A stretch of DNA of 10,150 nucleotides from Sphingomonas sp. (GTDB lineage: Bacteria > Pseudomonadota > Alphaproteobacteria > Sphingomonadales > Sphingomonadaceae): contig JAICXF010000058.1 of assembly GCA_025981625.1 (NCBI GenBank), positions 1 to 10,150 on the forward strand. Reading direction: 5' to 3'. Both the position numbers and the translations under genes were made by a program. Under the pieces are notes generated by a model. It did not search any database, was not told the DNA's origin, and worked only from the letters and a program-made list of their open reading frames with translations. Positions within the stretch are counted from its first letter, which is position 1. Each line of letters starts with the position of its first letter. This document shows positions 1-6,950 of the stretch, piece after piece.

Positions 1-872
1 AGCGCGTTCCCGACCTCGACCCGACCTACGTGTTCGATCCCGACACGACCATGGCGATCTGCGCCGGTTTCTCGAAGAACCGCCGAGTGATGGTCCAGGG
101 CTATCACGGCACCGGCAAGTCGACCCACATCGAGCAGGTCGCCGCGCGGCTGAACTGGCCGCTGATCCGGATCAACCTCGACGCGCACATCAGTCGAATC
201 GACCTCGTCGGCCGCGATGCGATCGTGCTTCGCGAAGGGCAGCAGGTGACCGAGTTCCGCGAGGGGCTTCTGCCGTGGGCGCTGCAGCATCCCGTCGCCC
301 TGGTGTTCGACGAATATGACGCGGGCCGCCCCGACGTGATGTTCGTCATCCAGCGCGTGCTCGAGGCCGAGGGCAAGCTGACGTTGCTCGATCAGAATCG
401 GGTGATCCGACCCAACCCGTGGTTCCGGCTGTTCGCCACGACCAATACCGTCGGGCTCGGCGACACCACGGGCCTCTACCACGGCACCCAGGCGATCAAT
501 CAGGGGCAGATGGACCGCTGGAACATCGTTACGACGCTGAACTACCTGCCCGCGGCGGTCGAGGCGCAGATCGTGCTCGCCAAGTCCGGCGAATATGACG
601 ATCCGGACGGCAAGACCATCGTCGACAAGATGATCAAGGTTGCCGAGCTGTCGCGACAGGGCTTCATCAATGGCGACATCTCAACGGTAATGAGTCCGCG
701 CACGGTGATCAGCTGGGCGCAGAACGCGCACATCTTCGGTGACCTCGGCTATGCCTTCCGCGTGTCGTTCCTGAATAAGTGCGACGAGTCCGAACGACCG
801 CTGATCGCCGAATATTATCAGCGGGTGTTCGGCACCGACCTGCCGGAGAGCGTGGTCGGCAAGGCCGGCTGA
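1..872 (+). CDS. cobS: Cobaltochelatase subunit CobS, 5'-truncated by window edge
   Basis: CobS is the AAA+ ATPase of the aerobic CobN-CobS-CobT cobaltochelatase, which inserts Co2+ into hydrogenobyrinic acid a,c-diamide during cytoplasmic cobalamin synthesis. The frame is open from base 3 to the TGA at 870-872, giving 289 visible residues. The reading before base 30 (RVPDLDPTY) is typical CobS, so the GTG at base 30 is internal and the real start lies about 40 residues outside the window (CobS is usually about 330 residues). Walker A, GYHGTGKS, is encoded at 99-122. The Walker B-type stretch LVFDEYDAG has its first Asp at 309-311. The family segments [18 protein letters not shown] and [13 protein letters not shown] are intact. 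The stop codon abuts the cobT start, so the two genes are surely co-transcribed. Identity is very secure. Whether the host makes cobalamin cannot be judged here because cobN is not in the window. Confidence 0.96.
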   Translation, partial: RVPDLDPTYVFDPDTTMAICAGFSKNRRVMVQGYHGTGKSTHIEQVAARLNWPLIRINLDAHISRIDLVGRDAIVLREGQQVTEFREGLLPWALQHPVALVFDEYDAGRPDVMFVIQRVLEAEGKLTLLDQNRVIRPNPWFRLFATTNTVGLGDTTGLYHGTQAINQGQMDRWNIVTTLNYLPAAVEAQIVLAKSGEYDDPDGKTIVDKMIKVAELSRQGFINGDISTVMSPRTVISWAQNAHIFGDLGYAFRVSFLNKCDESERPLIAEYYQRVFGTDLPESVVGKAG

Positions 873-2687
873 GTGGCCGAAAAGATCGATATCTTTCGCC
901 GCGTCCTCGCCGGCGCGTCGCGCGCAATCGCGAAGGATGCGGAGGTCGAGGTCGTTTTCGCGTCGGACAACGCGGCAGCCTCAGGCAAGACAGCGCGAGT
1001 CATCTCGCCGGGCCCGGCGCTGGAGCCGCGGCTGGTCGCCGAAGCACGCGGCGCGGCGGACTCGGCTGCGCTCAAGCTGCGCCACCACGACCCTCGTCTG
1101 CATGCCCGCAACGCGCCAATGGATATTGAAGCGCGCGCGGTGTTCGACGCGCTGGAGATGGCGCGGGTGGAAGCCCTCGGGGCTCGCTCAATGGGTGGGG
1201 TCCGCGACAATCTGGCGCAGCTCACCGAAGCGCGCGTGCGCGGCGATGCGATTGTTCGTGCCAGAAGCGCGGAGGAAGTGCCGCTTTCGACCGCGGTCGC
1301 GCTCCTCGCGCGCGAGCGTCTGACGACTGAAGTGCCACCGCGCGCGGCGTTGGCGGGGCTGCAGCTTGTCGCTCCGTGGATCGAGGAGAAGGCCGCAGCC
1401 GAGCTCGACGGGCTGGCGCTTACGGTCGATGACCAGGCAGCCTTCGCGAAGCTTTCGCGGCGGTTGCTCGAGGATCTCGAGCTTGCCGCGGCCGAGGAGC
1501 CGACCGACGAAGACCCGGACGAAACCGGCGACGAAGCCGAAGGCGAAGAGGGCGGCAGCGAGACTTCGGCTGAGGAGGGCGAGGAGGAGACGCCGGGTGG
1601 TGGCGACGCCGACATGCGCGGCGAGCAGGTCGAGGACCAGGACTCCGACGGCGAGTCTTCCGAGGAGATGGAGGAGGGCGACGAAGAAGCCAGCGCCGGC
1701 GACGATTCGAGCGAGAGCGTGTTCGCGGCGCCGAGCCGGCGGAACTGGGACCTGTCACCCGAGACCGACTACAAGGCCTTCACCACCCGCTTCGACGAAA
1801 CCGTCGAGGCGGGCGAGCTGTGCGACGAGGAAGAGCTGGCTCGTCTTCGCGCCTATCTCGATCAGCAATTGTCCGGATTGCAGAATGTCGTGACGCGCCT
1901 CGCCAACCGCCTTCAGCGGCGGCTCATGGCGCAGCAGGCGAGAAGCTGGGACTTCGATCAGGAGGAGGGGCTGCTCGACGCCGCTCGCCTCGCCCGCGTG
2001 GTCGTCAGCCCGGCTCATTCGCTGAGCTACAAGATCGAGCGCGAGACGGACTTCAAGGATACCGTCGTGTCGCTGCTGATCGACAATTCGGGATCGATGC
2101 GCGGGCGGCCGATCGCGATCGCCGCGATTTGCGCGGATATCCTGGCGCGGACGCTCGAACGCTGCGGAGTCGCGACCGAGGTCCTCGGCTTCACCACGCG
2201 CGGCTGGAAAGGCGGCCAGAGCCGGGAGGCATGGCTGACCGCCGGGCGGCCGCCCAATCCCGGGCGCCTCAACGATCTTCGTCACATCATCTACAAACGC
2301 GCCGACGAGCCGTACCGTCACGGGCGGCGCAACCTCGGCCTGATGATGCGCGAGGGTCTGCTCAAGGAGAATATCGACGGCGAGGCTCTGCTATGGGCGC
2401 ATAACCGCCTGATCGCCCGTCCCGAGGAGCGGCGAATCCTGATGGTCATCTCGGACGGCGCGCCGGTCGACGATTCGACCGCGTCGGCCAACGGCGGGAG
2501 CTATCTGGAGCGGCACTTGCGGCAGGTCATCGAATGGATCGAGAAGCGCTCGACCGTCGAGCTTCTGGCCATCGGCATCGGGCACGACGTGACCCGCTAT
2601 TACAGCCGCGCTGTGACCATCATGGACGCCGACCAGCTTGCTGGAGCAATGATCGAGCAGCTCGCACAATTGTTCGAAGCCACATAA
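873..2687 (+). CDS. cobT: Cobaltochelatase subunit CobT
   Basis: CobT forms a chaperone-like ring complex with CobS that drives ATP-dependent cobalt insertion by CobN. It has 604 residues, close to the usual family length. The N-terminal CobT domain (about 1-205) includes the [18 protein letters not shown] segment. A very acidic low-complexity linker (about 207-281, mostly Glu, Asp, Gly and Ser) follows. The C-terminal half (about 395-604) is a VWA-type metal-binding domain with a MIDAS-like DNSGSM at 404-409 and MVISDG at 524-529. The GTG start at 873 directly follows the cobS TGA and has AAGG eight bases upstream, which points to translational coupling. The acidic linker is normal for the family and is not a sign of frameshift. 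cobST often lie away from the other cob genes in alphaproteobacteria, next to rpmB as here. Confidence 0.96.
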   Translation: MAEKIDIFRRVLAGASRAIAKDAEVEVVFASDNAAASGKTARVISPGPALEPRLVAEARGAADSAALKLRHHDPRLHARNAPMDIEARAVFDALEMARVEALGARSMGGVRDNLAQLTEARVRGDAIVRARSAEEVPLSTAVALLARERLTTEVPPRAALAGLQLVAPWIEEKAAAELDGLALTVDDQAAFAKLSRRLLEDLELAAAEEPTDEDPDETGDEAEGEEGGSETSAEEGEEETPGGGDADMRGEQVEDQDSDGESSEEMEEGDEEASAGDDSSESVFAAPSRRNWDLSPETDYKAFTTRFDETVEAGELCDEEELARLRAYLDQQLSGLQNVVTRLANRLQRRLMAQQARSWDFDQEEGLLDAARLARVVVSPAHSLSYKIERETDFKDTVVSLLIDNSGSMRGRPIAIAAICADILARTLERCGVATEVLGFTTRGWKGGQSREAWLTAGRPPNPGRLNDLRHIIYKRADEPYRHGRRNLGLMMREGLLKENIDGEALLWAHNRLIARPEERRILMVISDGAPVDDSTASANGGSYLERHLRQVIEWIEKRSTVELLAIGIGHDVTRYYSRAVTIMDADQLAGAMIEQLAQLFEAT

Positions 2688-2692
2688 AAATT

Positions 2693-2722
2693 GGCCCCAG
2701 CGCAACTACGCACGCTGGGGCC
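2693..2722 (-). terminator. Rho-independent terminator-like hairpin after cobT
   Basis: A perfect 10-bp stem, GGCCCCAGCG (2693-2702) with CGCTGGGGCC (2713-2722), closes a 10-base loop six bases after the cobT stop codon. Read on the minus strand, the stem is followed by AATTTTTATG, a proper U-tract. This makes it a convincing terminator for leftward transcripts coming from rpmB. On the plus strand it is preceded by an A-run and followed by C-rich sequence, so it would be a weak terminator there, although the stem could still protect the cobST mRNA 3' end. Function is inferred from structure. Confidence 0.75.
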
Positions 2723-2856
2723 CCCTCGTTACGCGACGCGAGGGATACTGCTTGTTTCCAAGCGCAGCGGAGAAAGGGGAAAACTCCGCCAATGCAAGCA
2801 CTTATGCCCGATTCGCAGAGTATGGAGACTGAACGCGGCTTGCAGCCAGCGTTCAG
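2723..2856. other. Cluster of short hairpins, possible structured RNA or long 3' UTR
   Basis: This stretch has no convincing gene but is dense in inverted repeats. CCCTCG (2723-2728) pairs with CGAGGG (2739-2744). GCTTG (2750-2754) pairs with CAAGC (2759-2763). GCGGAG pairs with CTCCGC around 2767-2788, with a purine-rich loop. CTGAACGCGGCT (2829-2840) pairs with AGCC-A-GCGTTCAG (2844-2856), giving 12 bp with one bulged A and a TGC loop. On the minus strand the series ends in the terminator at 2693-2722, so it could be the 3' UTR of rpmB or a separate small RNA. I do not recognise a known RNA family. Strand and function are open. Confidence 0.4.
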
Positions 2857-2890
2857 GAAAAGATGTGTGGATTCAGGCGGTTAGGATTTT

Positions 2891-3015
2891 CCTCCCTGTC
2901 TTCACGAAGTGAAGATGGGGAGGGGGACCATTCACCGCAGAGTGAATGGTGGAGGGGCCGGCCCCTCCGTCAGCGCTTCGCGCTGCCACCTCCCCATCGC
3001 TTCGCGACAGGGAGG
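2891..3015. repeat. Branched palindromic repeat element (REP-like)
   Basis: This 125-base element is bounded by a perfect inverted repeat, CCTCCCTGTC (2891-2900) and GACAGGGAGG (3006-3015). Inside, GATGGGGAGG (2914-2923) pairs with CCTCCCCATC (2989-2998). Short hairpins are nested within: CTTCAC-GAA-GTGAAG (2900-2914), ACCATTCAC/GTGAATGGT (2927-2935 and 2942-2950), the 18-base palindrome GGAGGGGCCGGCCCCTCC (2951-2968), CAGCGC-TTC-GCGCTG (2971-2985), and TCGC-TTC-GCGA (2997-3007). It begins five bases after the rpmB stop codon on the rpmB strand and would form a multi-branched structure in that mRNA's 3' end. I infer that it belongs to a dispersed repeat family of sphingomonad-type genomes. 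Only one copy lies in this window. Confidence 0.8.
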
Positions 3016-3020
3016 ATGAA

Positions 3021-3320
3021 TCAGGCCGCGGGCTGTTCGGCAGCGGCCTTTTTCGCAATCTCTTTCTTGAGCTTGCGGACCTTGGGGCTGAGCTTGTCGT
3101 CGCTGGTCTTGAGCAGCCAGTTGTCGAGGCCGCCGACATGCTCGACCGAGCGCAGGCCATGCGTCGAGACGCGCAGCTTCACATTTTGTCCGAGCGCGTC
3201 GGAGATGAGAGTGACGTTCTGCAGGTTCGGCAGGAACGTGCGCTTGGTCTTGTTGTTGGCGTGGGAAACATTGTGTCCCACCTGCCGGCCCTTGCCGGTC
3301 AGCTCGCAAACCCGCGACAT
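3021..3320 (-). CDS. rpmB: 50S ribosomal protein L28
   Basis: L28 is a small basic component of the large ribosomal subunit. The 99-residue product starts [27 protein letters not shown], the standard L28 N-terminus, followed by the family core [24 protein letters not shown] and a Lys-rich C-terminal helix of the alphaproteobacterial type. The ATG at 3318-3320 has AGGAAG a few bases upstream on the minus strand. The gene converges on cobT, is followed at once by the palindromic element, and is divergent from the small membrane-protein gene at 3474. The short Ala-rich tail (AAAEQPAA) is unremarkable. Confidence 0.97.
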   Translation of the reverse strand: MSRVCELTGKGRQVGHNVSHANNKTKRTFLPNLQNVTLISDALGQNVKLRVSTHGLRSVEHVGGLDNWLLKTSDDKLSPKVRKLKKEIAKKAAAEQPAA

Positions 3321-3370
3321 GGTGTTCTTCCTGATTTTGGACGAGCCTTTAGAGGCCCGAAGAGCGCCGC

Positions 3371-3399
3371 CCGTTAGCGGCTCGGGCTCGCTGCGTCAA
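3371..3399 (-). promoter_or_regulatory. Possible rpmB promoter
   Basis: On the minus strand TTGACG (3399-3394) matches the sigma-70 -35 consensus at five of six bases. Exactly 17 bases separate it from TAACGG (3376-3371), a poor -10 match. Transcription would start near 3364, leaving a leader of about 45 bases before the rpmB ATG. The spacing and -35 are good and the -10 is weak, so this is only a candidate. Confidence 0.3.
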
Positions 3400-3473
3400 C
3401 GTCGTCCTGGCCTGGGAAGGTGGCAACCGCTCAACGGCAATTGCGTTTAGCGAGGGTCAAGGGGAACAGGACC

Positions 3474-3749
3474 ATGCGTGCCGTCATCTTCATCCTGATC
3501 GTCGCCGTGCTCGTGGTGATTGCCGTCGTGGCCAGTGGATTCCTGAAGATCAGCCAGACACGGCCTGCGCAGGCGCCGCAGGTATCCGCAACCGGGAAGG
3601 GCGTGACGGCCAGGGGCGGCCAGGCACCGGCCTTCGACGTCGAGACTGGATCGGTGAAGGTCGGCACGAAGGAAACGACGGTGAAAGTGCCGTCGCTGCA
3701 GGTACAAAGGCCCGGTCAGAACGAGGCGGCGACGAACAACGCGATGTGA
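3474..3749 (+). CDS. Small single-pass membrane protein, function unknown
   Basis: The product has 91 residues and begins MRAVIFILIVAVLVVIAVVASGFL, a strong N-terminal transmembrane helix (about 3-24). A hydrophilic, probably periplasmic tail follows, with the segment QAPAFDVETGSVKVGTKETTVKVPSL. The helix has no clear signal-peptidase site, so it probably stays as an anchor. I chose the ATG at 3474 because GGGGA and AGG lie just upstream; an in-frame start at 3420 would place a charged leader before the helix. The gene precedes tadA by 31 bases on the same strand and may share its transcript. It looks like a conserved sphingomonad hypothetical, but I cannot assign a domain family or function. 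Confidence 0.8.
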   Translation: MRAVIFILIVAVLVVIAVVASGFLKISQTRPAQAPQVSATGKGVTARGGQAPAFDVETGSVKVGTKETTVKVPSLQVQRPGQNEAATNNAM

Positions 3750-3753
3750 CTTG

Positions 3754-3776
3754 GCGGGCCTGCTGGGCTAGCCCGC
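3754..3776 (+). other. Hairpin immediately upstream of tadA start
   Basis: GCGGGC (3754-3759) pairs with GCCCGC (3771-3776), and a nested palindrome GGGCTAGCCC lies at 3765-3774. The structure ends four bases before the proposed tadA GTG, occupies the place where a ribosome binding site would be, and has no T-run after it. It could limit tadA translation, but that is inference. Confidence 0.3.
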
Positions 3777-3780
3777 GTTG

Positions 3781-4233
3781 GTGACCTTTCCGCTGCCCCC
3801 ACCGATGCGCAGGGCGCTCGACCTCGCCGCCGAAGCCGCCGCCGCCGGAGAGGTGCCCGTCGGGGCAGTAGTGACATTGGGCGCGGAGATCGTCGCCGAG
3901 GCCCGCAACGCCATGCGGGGATCGAGCGACCCGACCGCCCACGCGGAGATGGAGGCGATCCGGGGAGCGGGAGCCCGGCTCGGGACCTCGCGGCTGGACG
4001 ACTGCACTTTGTGGGTGACCCTGGAGCCGTGTGCGATGTGCGCTGCGGCGGTTTCGGTCGCACGCCTGAAGGCGCTTCGCTTCGGCGCCGAAGATCCGAA
4101 AGGCGGCGGAGTGGTGCACGGACCACGAATGTTCGCGCAAGCCACCTGTCATCACCGGCCGGACGTGCTCGGCGGGATTGGCGAGGACGAGGCTGGCGAA
4201 ATGCTTCGGCGCTTCTTCGCCGACCGGCGCTAA
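3781..4233 (+). CDS. tadA: tRNA(adenine34) deaminase, TadA type
   Basis: TadA converts A34 to inosine in the anticodon of tRNA-Arg(ACG), allowing one tRNA to read several CGN codons. The product is 150 residues, usual for the family. It shows the zinc-dependent cytidine-deaminase-fold signature: TAHAEMEA, with the zinc-ligand His at 54 and catalytic Glu at 56, and EPCAMC, with zinc-ligand Cys at 84 and 87. GEVPVGAVV precedes them and RLKALRFGAEDPKGGG follows, both as expected. The start is uncertain. I prefer GTG at 3781; TTG at 3778 and ATG at 3805 are in frame, and none has a good ribosome binding site. A neighbouring deaminase family such as guanine deaminase is less likely given the EVPVGAVV and PKGGG context. 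Confidence 0.9.
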   Translation: MTFPLPPPMRRALDLAAEAAAAGEVPVGAVVTLGAEIVAEARNAMRGSSDPTAHAEMEAIRGAGARLGTSRLDDCTLWVTLEPCAMCAAAVSVARLKALRFGAEDPKGGGVVHGPRMFAQATCHHRPDVLGGIGEDEAGEMLRRFFADRR

Positions 4234-4236
4234 CGA

Positions 4237-4896
4237 TCAGGCGCGATAGGGGATCAGCCGGATTTCGATTCGCCGGTTCGCGGCGCGCTGCGTCTCGTCG
4301 GTTTCGGGATTGTAGAGCGGGGCCGTCTCGCCAAGCCCTCTGGAAGCAATCCGCGCCCTGCTGACACCGTGAGCGCCAAGATAGCTTGCCACGGCGGCGG
4401 CGCGGCGCTCCGACAGCGCTGCATTTCCCTGCGGCGAACCCGTCGTGTCGGTATGGGCCAGCACGTCGACGAAGGTCCGGTTGCGAGTCTTCACCGTGCG
4501 GGCAATCTCCAGCAGGGTGGCGTCGGTGGTGGGCTTCAATGCCGCGCTTCCGGTGTCGAAGGTGAAGATCGCCGGAATACGAATGACGATCGATCCGCCG
4601 ACCTGGAGCACGTCGAGGCCGATTCCGGCCGTCTGCCGCCGGAGCTCGGCGTCGAGGTCGGCCATGTAGGCTCCGACCTCTGCCGGAGAGAGCGGCCGGA
4701 TCTTGGCCGCACGCATTTTCGCGGCCCGCGCCTTGTGGCCGCCGATGACGTCGCCAAGCAGGTACGGGGCACTGGTGCCGAGCGGCGTGAACGCTACGGG
4801 GACGACCATCGGCGGCGGGGGCGCGGTCTGGCATCCCGCGACCGCAGCGACGAGGCCGCCCAGCAATATCGTCCTCAATCGTCGCGTGCTGATCAT
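4237..4896 (-). CDS. OmpA-family (Pal-like) outer membrane lipoprotein
   Basis: The 219-residue product probably anchors the outer membrane to peptidoglycan. The N-terminus MISTRRLRTILLGGLVAAVAGC is a lipoprotein signal with lipobox VAGC and lipidated Cys22; the following Gln does not suggest inner-membrane retention. After a Pro-rich linker and a region of unknown fold (about 40-100) comes an OmpA C-terminal domain (about 105-219). This carries FDTGSAALKP, VLAHTDTTGS with the peptidoglycan-binding Asp at 150, LSERRAAAVASYL, and ANRRIEIRLIP with Arg at 208-209. The ATG at 4894-4896 has GGGGAG upstream; longer in-frame readings add an unlike, Arg-rich leader. The gene converges on tadA with a 3-base gap and diverges from the CNNM-type gene. 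Confidence 0.9.
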   Translation of the reverse strand: MISTRRLRTILLGGLVAAVAGCQTAPPPPMVVPVAFTPLGTSAPYLLGDVIGGHKARAAKMRAAKIRPLSPAEVGAYMADLDAELRRQTAGIGLDVLQVGGSIVIRIPAIFTFDTGSAALKPTTDATLLEIARTVKTRNRTFVDVLAHTDTTGSPQGNAALSERRAAAVASYLGAHGVSRARIASRGLGETAPLYNPETDETQRAANRRIEIRLIPYRA

Positions 4897-5016
4897 CGGG
4901 CCAGGCTCCCCACTGCAATGCCGTTGAAACCGGTGCCGATATCGATGGTTCCGCAGCTGTAAAGAGCGCCAGCTTGTGAACGGACGCAATACAGGGTTAC
5001 ATGTCCGCCGCCGCCT

Positions 5017-6360
5017 ATGAGCGACCATTTATCACCCATCCCCTGGATCGATGTCCTTCTCATCTTCGCGTTGATCCTGCTGAACGGGGTCCTCGCGATG
5101 AGCGAGATGGCGATCGTTTCCTCGCGCGAGGCCCGGCTGAAAGCGATGGCCAAGAGCGGCAGCCGCGGCGCCCGCTGCGCACTGGATCTTGCAAGCGATC
5201 CGGGGCGGTTCCTGTCGACGGTGCAGAGCGGGATCACGTTGATCGCCATCTTCGCCGGTGCCTTCTCCGGCGCGAGCCTCGGCGAACCGGTTTCGCAGCG
5301 GATCGAGGCGCTGGGCCTGCCTCACGAAACCGCCCACACGGTCGGCTTCGGCGTGGTGATCGTGCTGACGACCTATTTCTCGCTGGTGATCGGCGAGATC
5401 GTTCCCAAGCAGATTGCGCTGCGCTCGCCCGAGCCGCTGGCAGCGCTCGTTGCACGGCCGATGCGAGGCATGTCGCGCATCGTCGCGCCGTTCGTGTGGC
5501 TGCTCGATCGGTCGAGCCAGCTCATCTTCCGCCTGCTGGGCCTGGATCGCGAGTCCCGGAACCAGGTCACCGCCGAGGAACTTCACTTGGTCGTCGCCGA
5601 GGCGCAAACCGCCGGCGTGCTCGAGGAAGATGAGCGGGCGATGATCTCTGGAATCGTGCGCCTCGCCGACCGCCCGGTGCGGGAAGTGATGACGCCCCGC
5701 ACCGAGATCGACTGGATCGATGTCGGCGCCTCGCCCGACGAAGTCCGAGATGCGCTATTGGAGACGCCGCACAATCGCATTCCTGTCGCCGATGGCACCG
5801 TCGAGAATATCGTCGGCGTCATCCAGACCCGCGATGTGCTCGCCGCCGTGCTGCAGGACATGCCCATCGACCTGCACCATCTGTGCCGGAGCGCGCCGGT
5901 GATCCCCGACCTGATGGACGCGATGGACGCGCTGGCGGTCCTGCGCGCCGCGGATGTTCCTTTGGCGCTCGTGCATGACGAATATGGGCATCTCGACGGC
6001 ATCGTGACGCCGGGGAGCATCCTCGCCGCGCTTGCCGGAACCTTTGCCAGCGACGTCGACCAGAGCGATGATCCCGCGCTGGTCGAGCGCGAGGACGGCA
6101 GCTTCCTCGTTTCGGGCGCCGCGAGCGCCGATCTTCTCACGGATCGCCTAGGCGTGAACCTGCCTCACGACCGCGACTATTCGACCATCGCGGGATTCGC
6201 TTTGTCGGTGCTCAAGCATCTCCCCGAAACCGGCGAGAAGTTCCGCCACGACGGCTGGTCGTTCGAAGTCGTCGACATGGACGGCCGCAAAATCGACAAG
6301 CTGATCGCGTCAAGGCCGCGGAAGAAGCCGATGGAGAGCGAGACGGAGGCGGTGGGGTAG
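5017..6360 (+). CDS. CNNM/CBS-pair/CorC-type membrane protein (hemolysin-family label)
   Basis: This 447-residue inner-membrane protein belongs to the HlyC/CorC (CNNM) family, whose members are linked to Mg2+ or other divalent-cation efflux; the hemolysin name is historical. The N-terminal CNNM/DUF21 domain has about four membrane segments (roughly 10-34, 70-90, 108-128, 150-175) and the signatures AMSEMAIVSSREARL and GEIVPKQIAL. A CBS pair follows: the first around 225-280 (VREVMTPRTEIDW, NRIPVADG) and the second around 290-340 (VPLALVHDEYGHLDGIVTP). A CorC/HlyC domain fills about 355-435. Length is normal and nothing looks broken. No clear ribosome binding site precedes the ATG at 5017, so a weak or short leader is likely. 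The 120 bases shared with the divergent lipoprotein gene must hold both promoters; I see no convincing consensus there. Confidence 0.93.
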   Translation: MSDHLSPIPWIDVLLIFALILLNGVLAMSEMAIVSSREARLKAMAKSGSRGARCALDLASDPGRFLSTVQSGITLIAIFAGAFSGASLGEPVSQRIEALGLPHETAHTVGFGVVIVLTTYFSLVIGEIVPKQIALRSPEPLAALVARPMRGMSRIVAPFVWLLDRSSQLIFRLLGLDRESRNQVTAEELHLVVAEAQTAGVLEEDERAMISGIVRLADRPVREVMTPRTEIDWIDVGASPDEVRDALLETPHNRIPVADGTVENIVGVIQTRDVLAAVLQDMPIDLHHLCRSAPVIPDLMDAMDALAVLRAADVPLALVHDEYGHLDGIVTPGSILAALAGTFASDVDQSDDPALVEREDGSFLVSGAASADLLTDRLGVNLPHDRDYSTIAGFALSVLKHLPETGEKFRHDGWSFEVVDMDGRKIDKLIASRPRKKPMESETEAVG

Positions 6361-6429
6361 GAGGCACCGTTCTCGAATGTCCCTTTTCGACCCATCGCTG
6401 CCCACGAGCGCGGGTGCTAAGCTTTTCCA

Positions 6430-6561
6430 ATGGGAAATGAAGGTCTGTGGTGGCTCGTCGCGGGAGTGTTGGTGCTTCTGACACTTGCCGCAGTGGCGTT
6501 CATCGCCGTTAAGATTATGCTTTTGTTTGTACGAGAATGGCGACGAAGCGGTCGGGACTAA
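6430..6561 (+). CDS. Possible 43-residue single-pass membrane protein
   Basis: The ORF runs from ATG 6430 to TAA 6559-6561. It encodes 43 residues beginning MGNEGLWWLVAGVLVLLTLA, with one uninterrupted hydrophobic helix (about 6-34) and then a basic tail, VREWRRSGRD. That matches the positive-inside rule with the C-terminus in the cytoplasm. Against it being a gene, no ribosome binding site precedes the ATG and the ORF is short enough to be chance. In its favour, the helix is long and clean, the tail is well placed, and a second membrane ORF lies 96 bases downstream on the same strand. I do not recognise it. Confidence 0.35.
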   Translation: MGNEGLWWLVAGVLVLLTLAAVAFIAVKIMLLFVREWRRSGRD

Positions 6562-6657
6562 AGCGTCCGGTTTCCACCTATACATGCTGTGTTCCACCGA
6601 TCGCGGAACTAAGTTACTCATTGCAGCGAGATTTGCCCGTTCGGGGAGCGCAAGCGA

Positions 6658-6894
6658 GTGCCACTTTGGACATGGGCTATATTTTTATCACTGGTCGCCT
6701 ACCTTGGCTTCTGCCTGCTCAGAGCGGCGAAGACGGGCACTGAACGGTATGGACCTTTTACATACCCTTGCGACAGCGCCCCATTTCTTTTCTGGTTTCT
6801 TGTGACGGTTGATCTGCTTTGCTTCCTTTTTTCATCGGGTCTCCTGCTTCTGGTAATTGTATCTTTGGTCTGGGAACCCGTCGGACCGGGTTGA
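6658..6894 (+). CDS. Possible 78-residue two-pass membrane protein
   Basis: The ORF starts at GTG 6658, with GGGGAG at 6643-6648 placed nine bases upstream, and ends at TGA 6892-6894. The 78 residues contain a first helix (about 3-21, LWTWAIFLSLVAYLGFCLL). A 20-residue loop with RAAKTGTERYGP follows, and then a long hydrophobic stretch (about 43-72, FLFWFLVTVDLLCFLFSSGL and onward) that could span once or turn back. Codons are T-rich (TTT, CTT, TTC), unlike the neighbouring housekeeping genes. Good start context and strong membrane character support a real gene. Family and function are unknown. Confidence 0.5.
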   Translation: MPLWTWAIFLSLVAYLGFCLLRAAKTGTERYGPFTYPCDSAPFLFWFLVTVDLLCFLFSSGLLLLVIVSLVWEPVGPG

Positions 6895-6936
6895 TCAGAA
6901 GGCACGGTGTGGCAGCATTCCACCCTAAGCAGACCT

Positions 6937-6950
6937 AAGCTCTAGAGCTT
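6937..6950. repeat. 14-base perfect palindrome at a stop codon
   Basis: AAGCTCTAGAGCTT is a perfect palindrome that contains the TAG stop of the leftward helix-hairpin-helix gene. It is too short, and lacks the T-run, to be called a terminator. It may be a chance site. Confidence 0.3.

Larger units (their letters stand above)
6361..6941. other. Lower-GC gap between convergent genes, with two possible small ORFs
   Basis: These 581 bases separate the CNNM-type gene from the convergent helix-hairpin-helix gene. GC is about 52% over 6421-6900 by hand count, against roughly two thirds in a sampled line of the neighbouring gene, with T-rich runs around 6781-6850. Two ORFs encoding hydrophobic helices, both on the plus strand, are listed separately. 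The rest (6361-6429, 6562-6657, 6895-6941) shows no gene, RNA or clear terminator. A short hairpin, AACCCG/CGGGTT, overlaps the second ORF's stop codon at 6875-6892 and has no T-run. Confidence 0.6.

Noticed and set aside
818..1615. Long minus-strand ORF (265 codons) opposite cobT, Ser/Ala-rich
   Set aside because: It is the antisense shadow of the GC-rich cobT frame; the low-complexity Ser-rich product mirrors the acidic linker codons, and the frame has no family resemblance.
1491..1718. Acidic Glu/Asp-rich stretch in cobT as a possible repeat expansion or frameshift
   Set aside because: An acidic linker is a normal feature of CobT, and both flanking domains are in the same frame.
2792..2884. 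30-codon plus-strand ORF (MQALMPDSQSMETERGLQPA and onward) between cobT and rpmB
   Set aside because: GGGG lies 11 bases upstream, but the ORF is very short, its codons are unlike those of its neighbours, and it is crossed by a strong hairpin. Noncoding structure explains the region better.
2863..3450. 195-codon plus-strand ORF across the palindromic element and rpmB
   Set aside because: It runs through the inverted repeats and antisense to rpmB, with no coding-like composition.
4974..5002. TTGTGA and TTACAT with 17-base spacing upstream of the CNNM-type gene
   Set aside because: Spacing is right, but the matches to the sigma-70 consensus are only four and three of six bases, which is expected by chance.
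6485..6805. 106-codon plus-strand ORF overlapping both small membrane ORFs
   Set aside because: Mixed, non-hydrophobic composition with no domain, and it starts inside one candidate gene and ends inside another. The alternative frames give coherent membrane helices and a better start.
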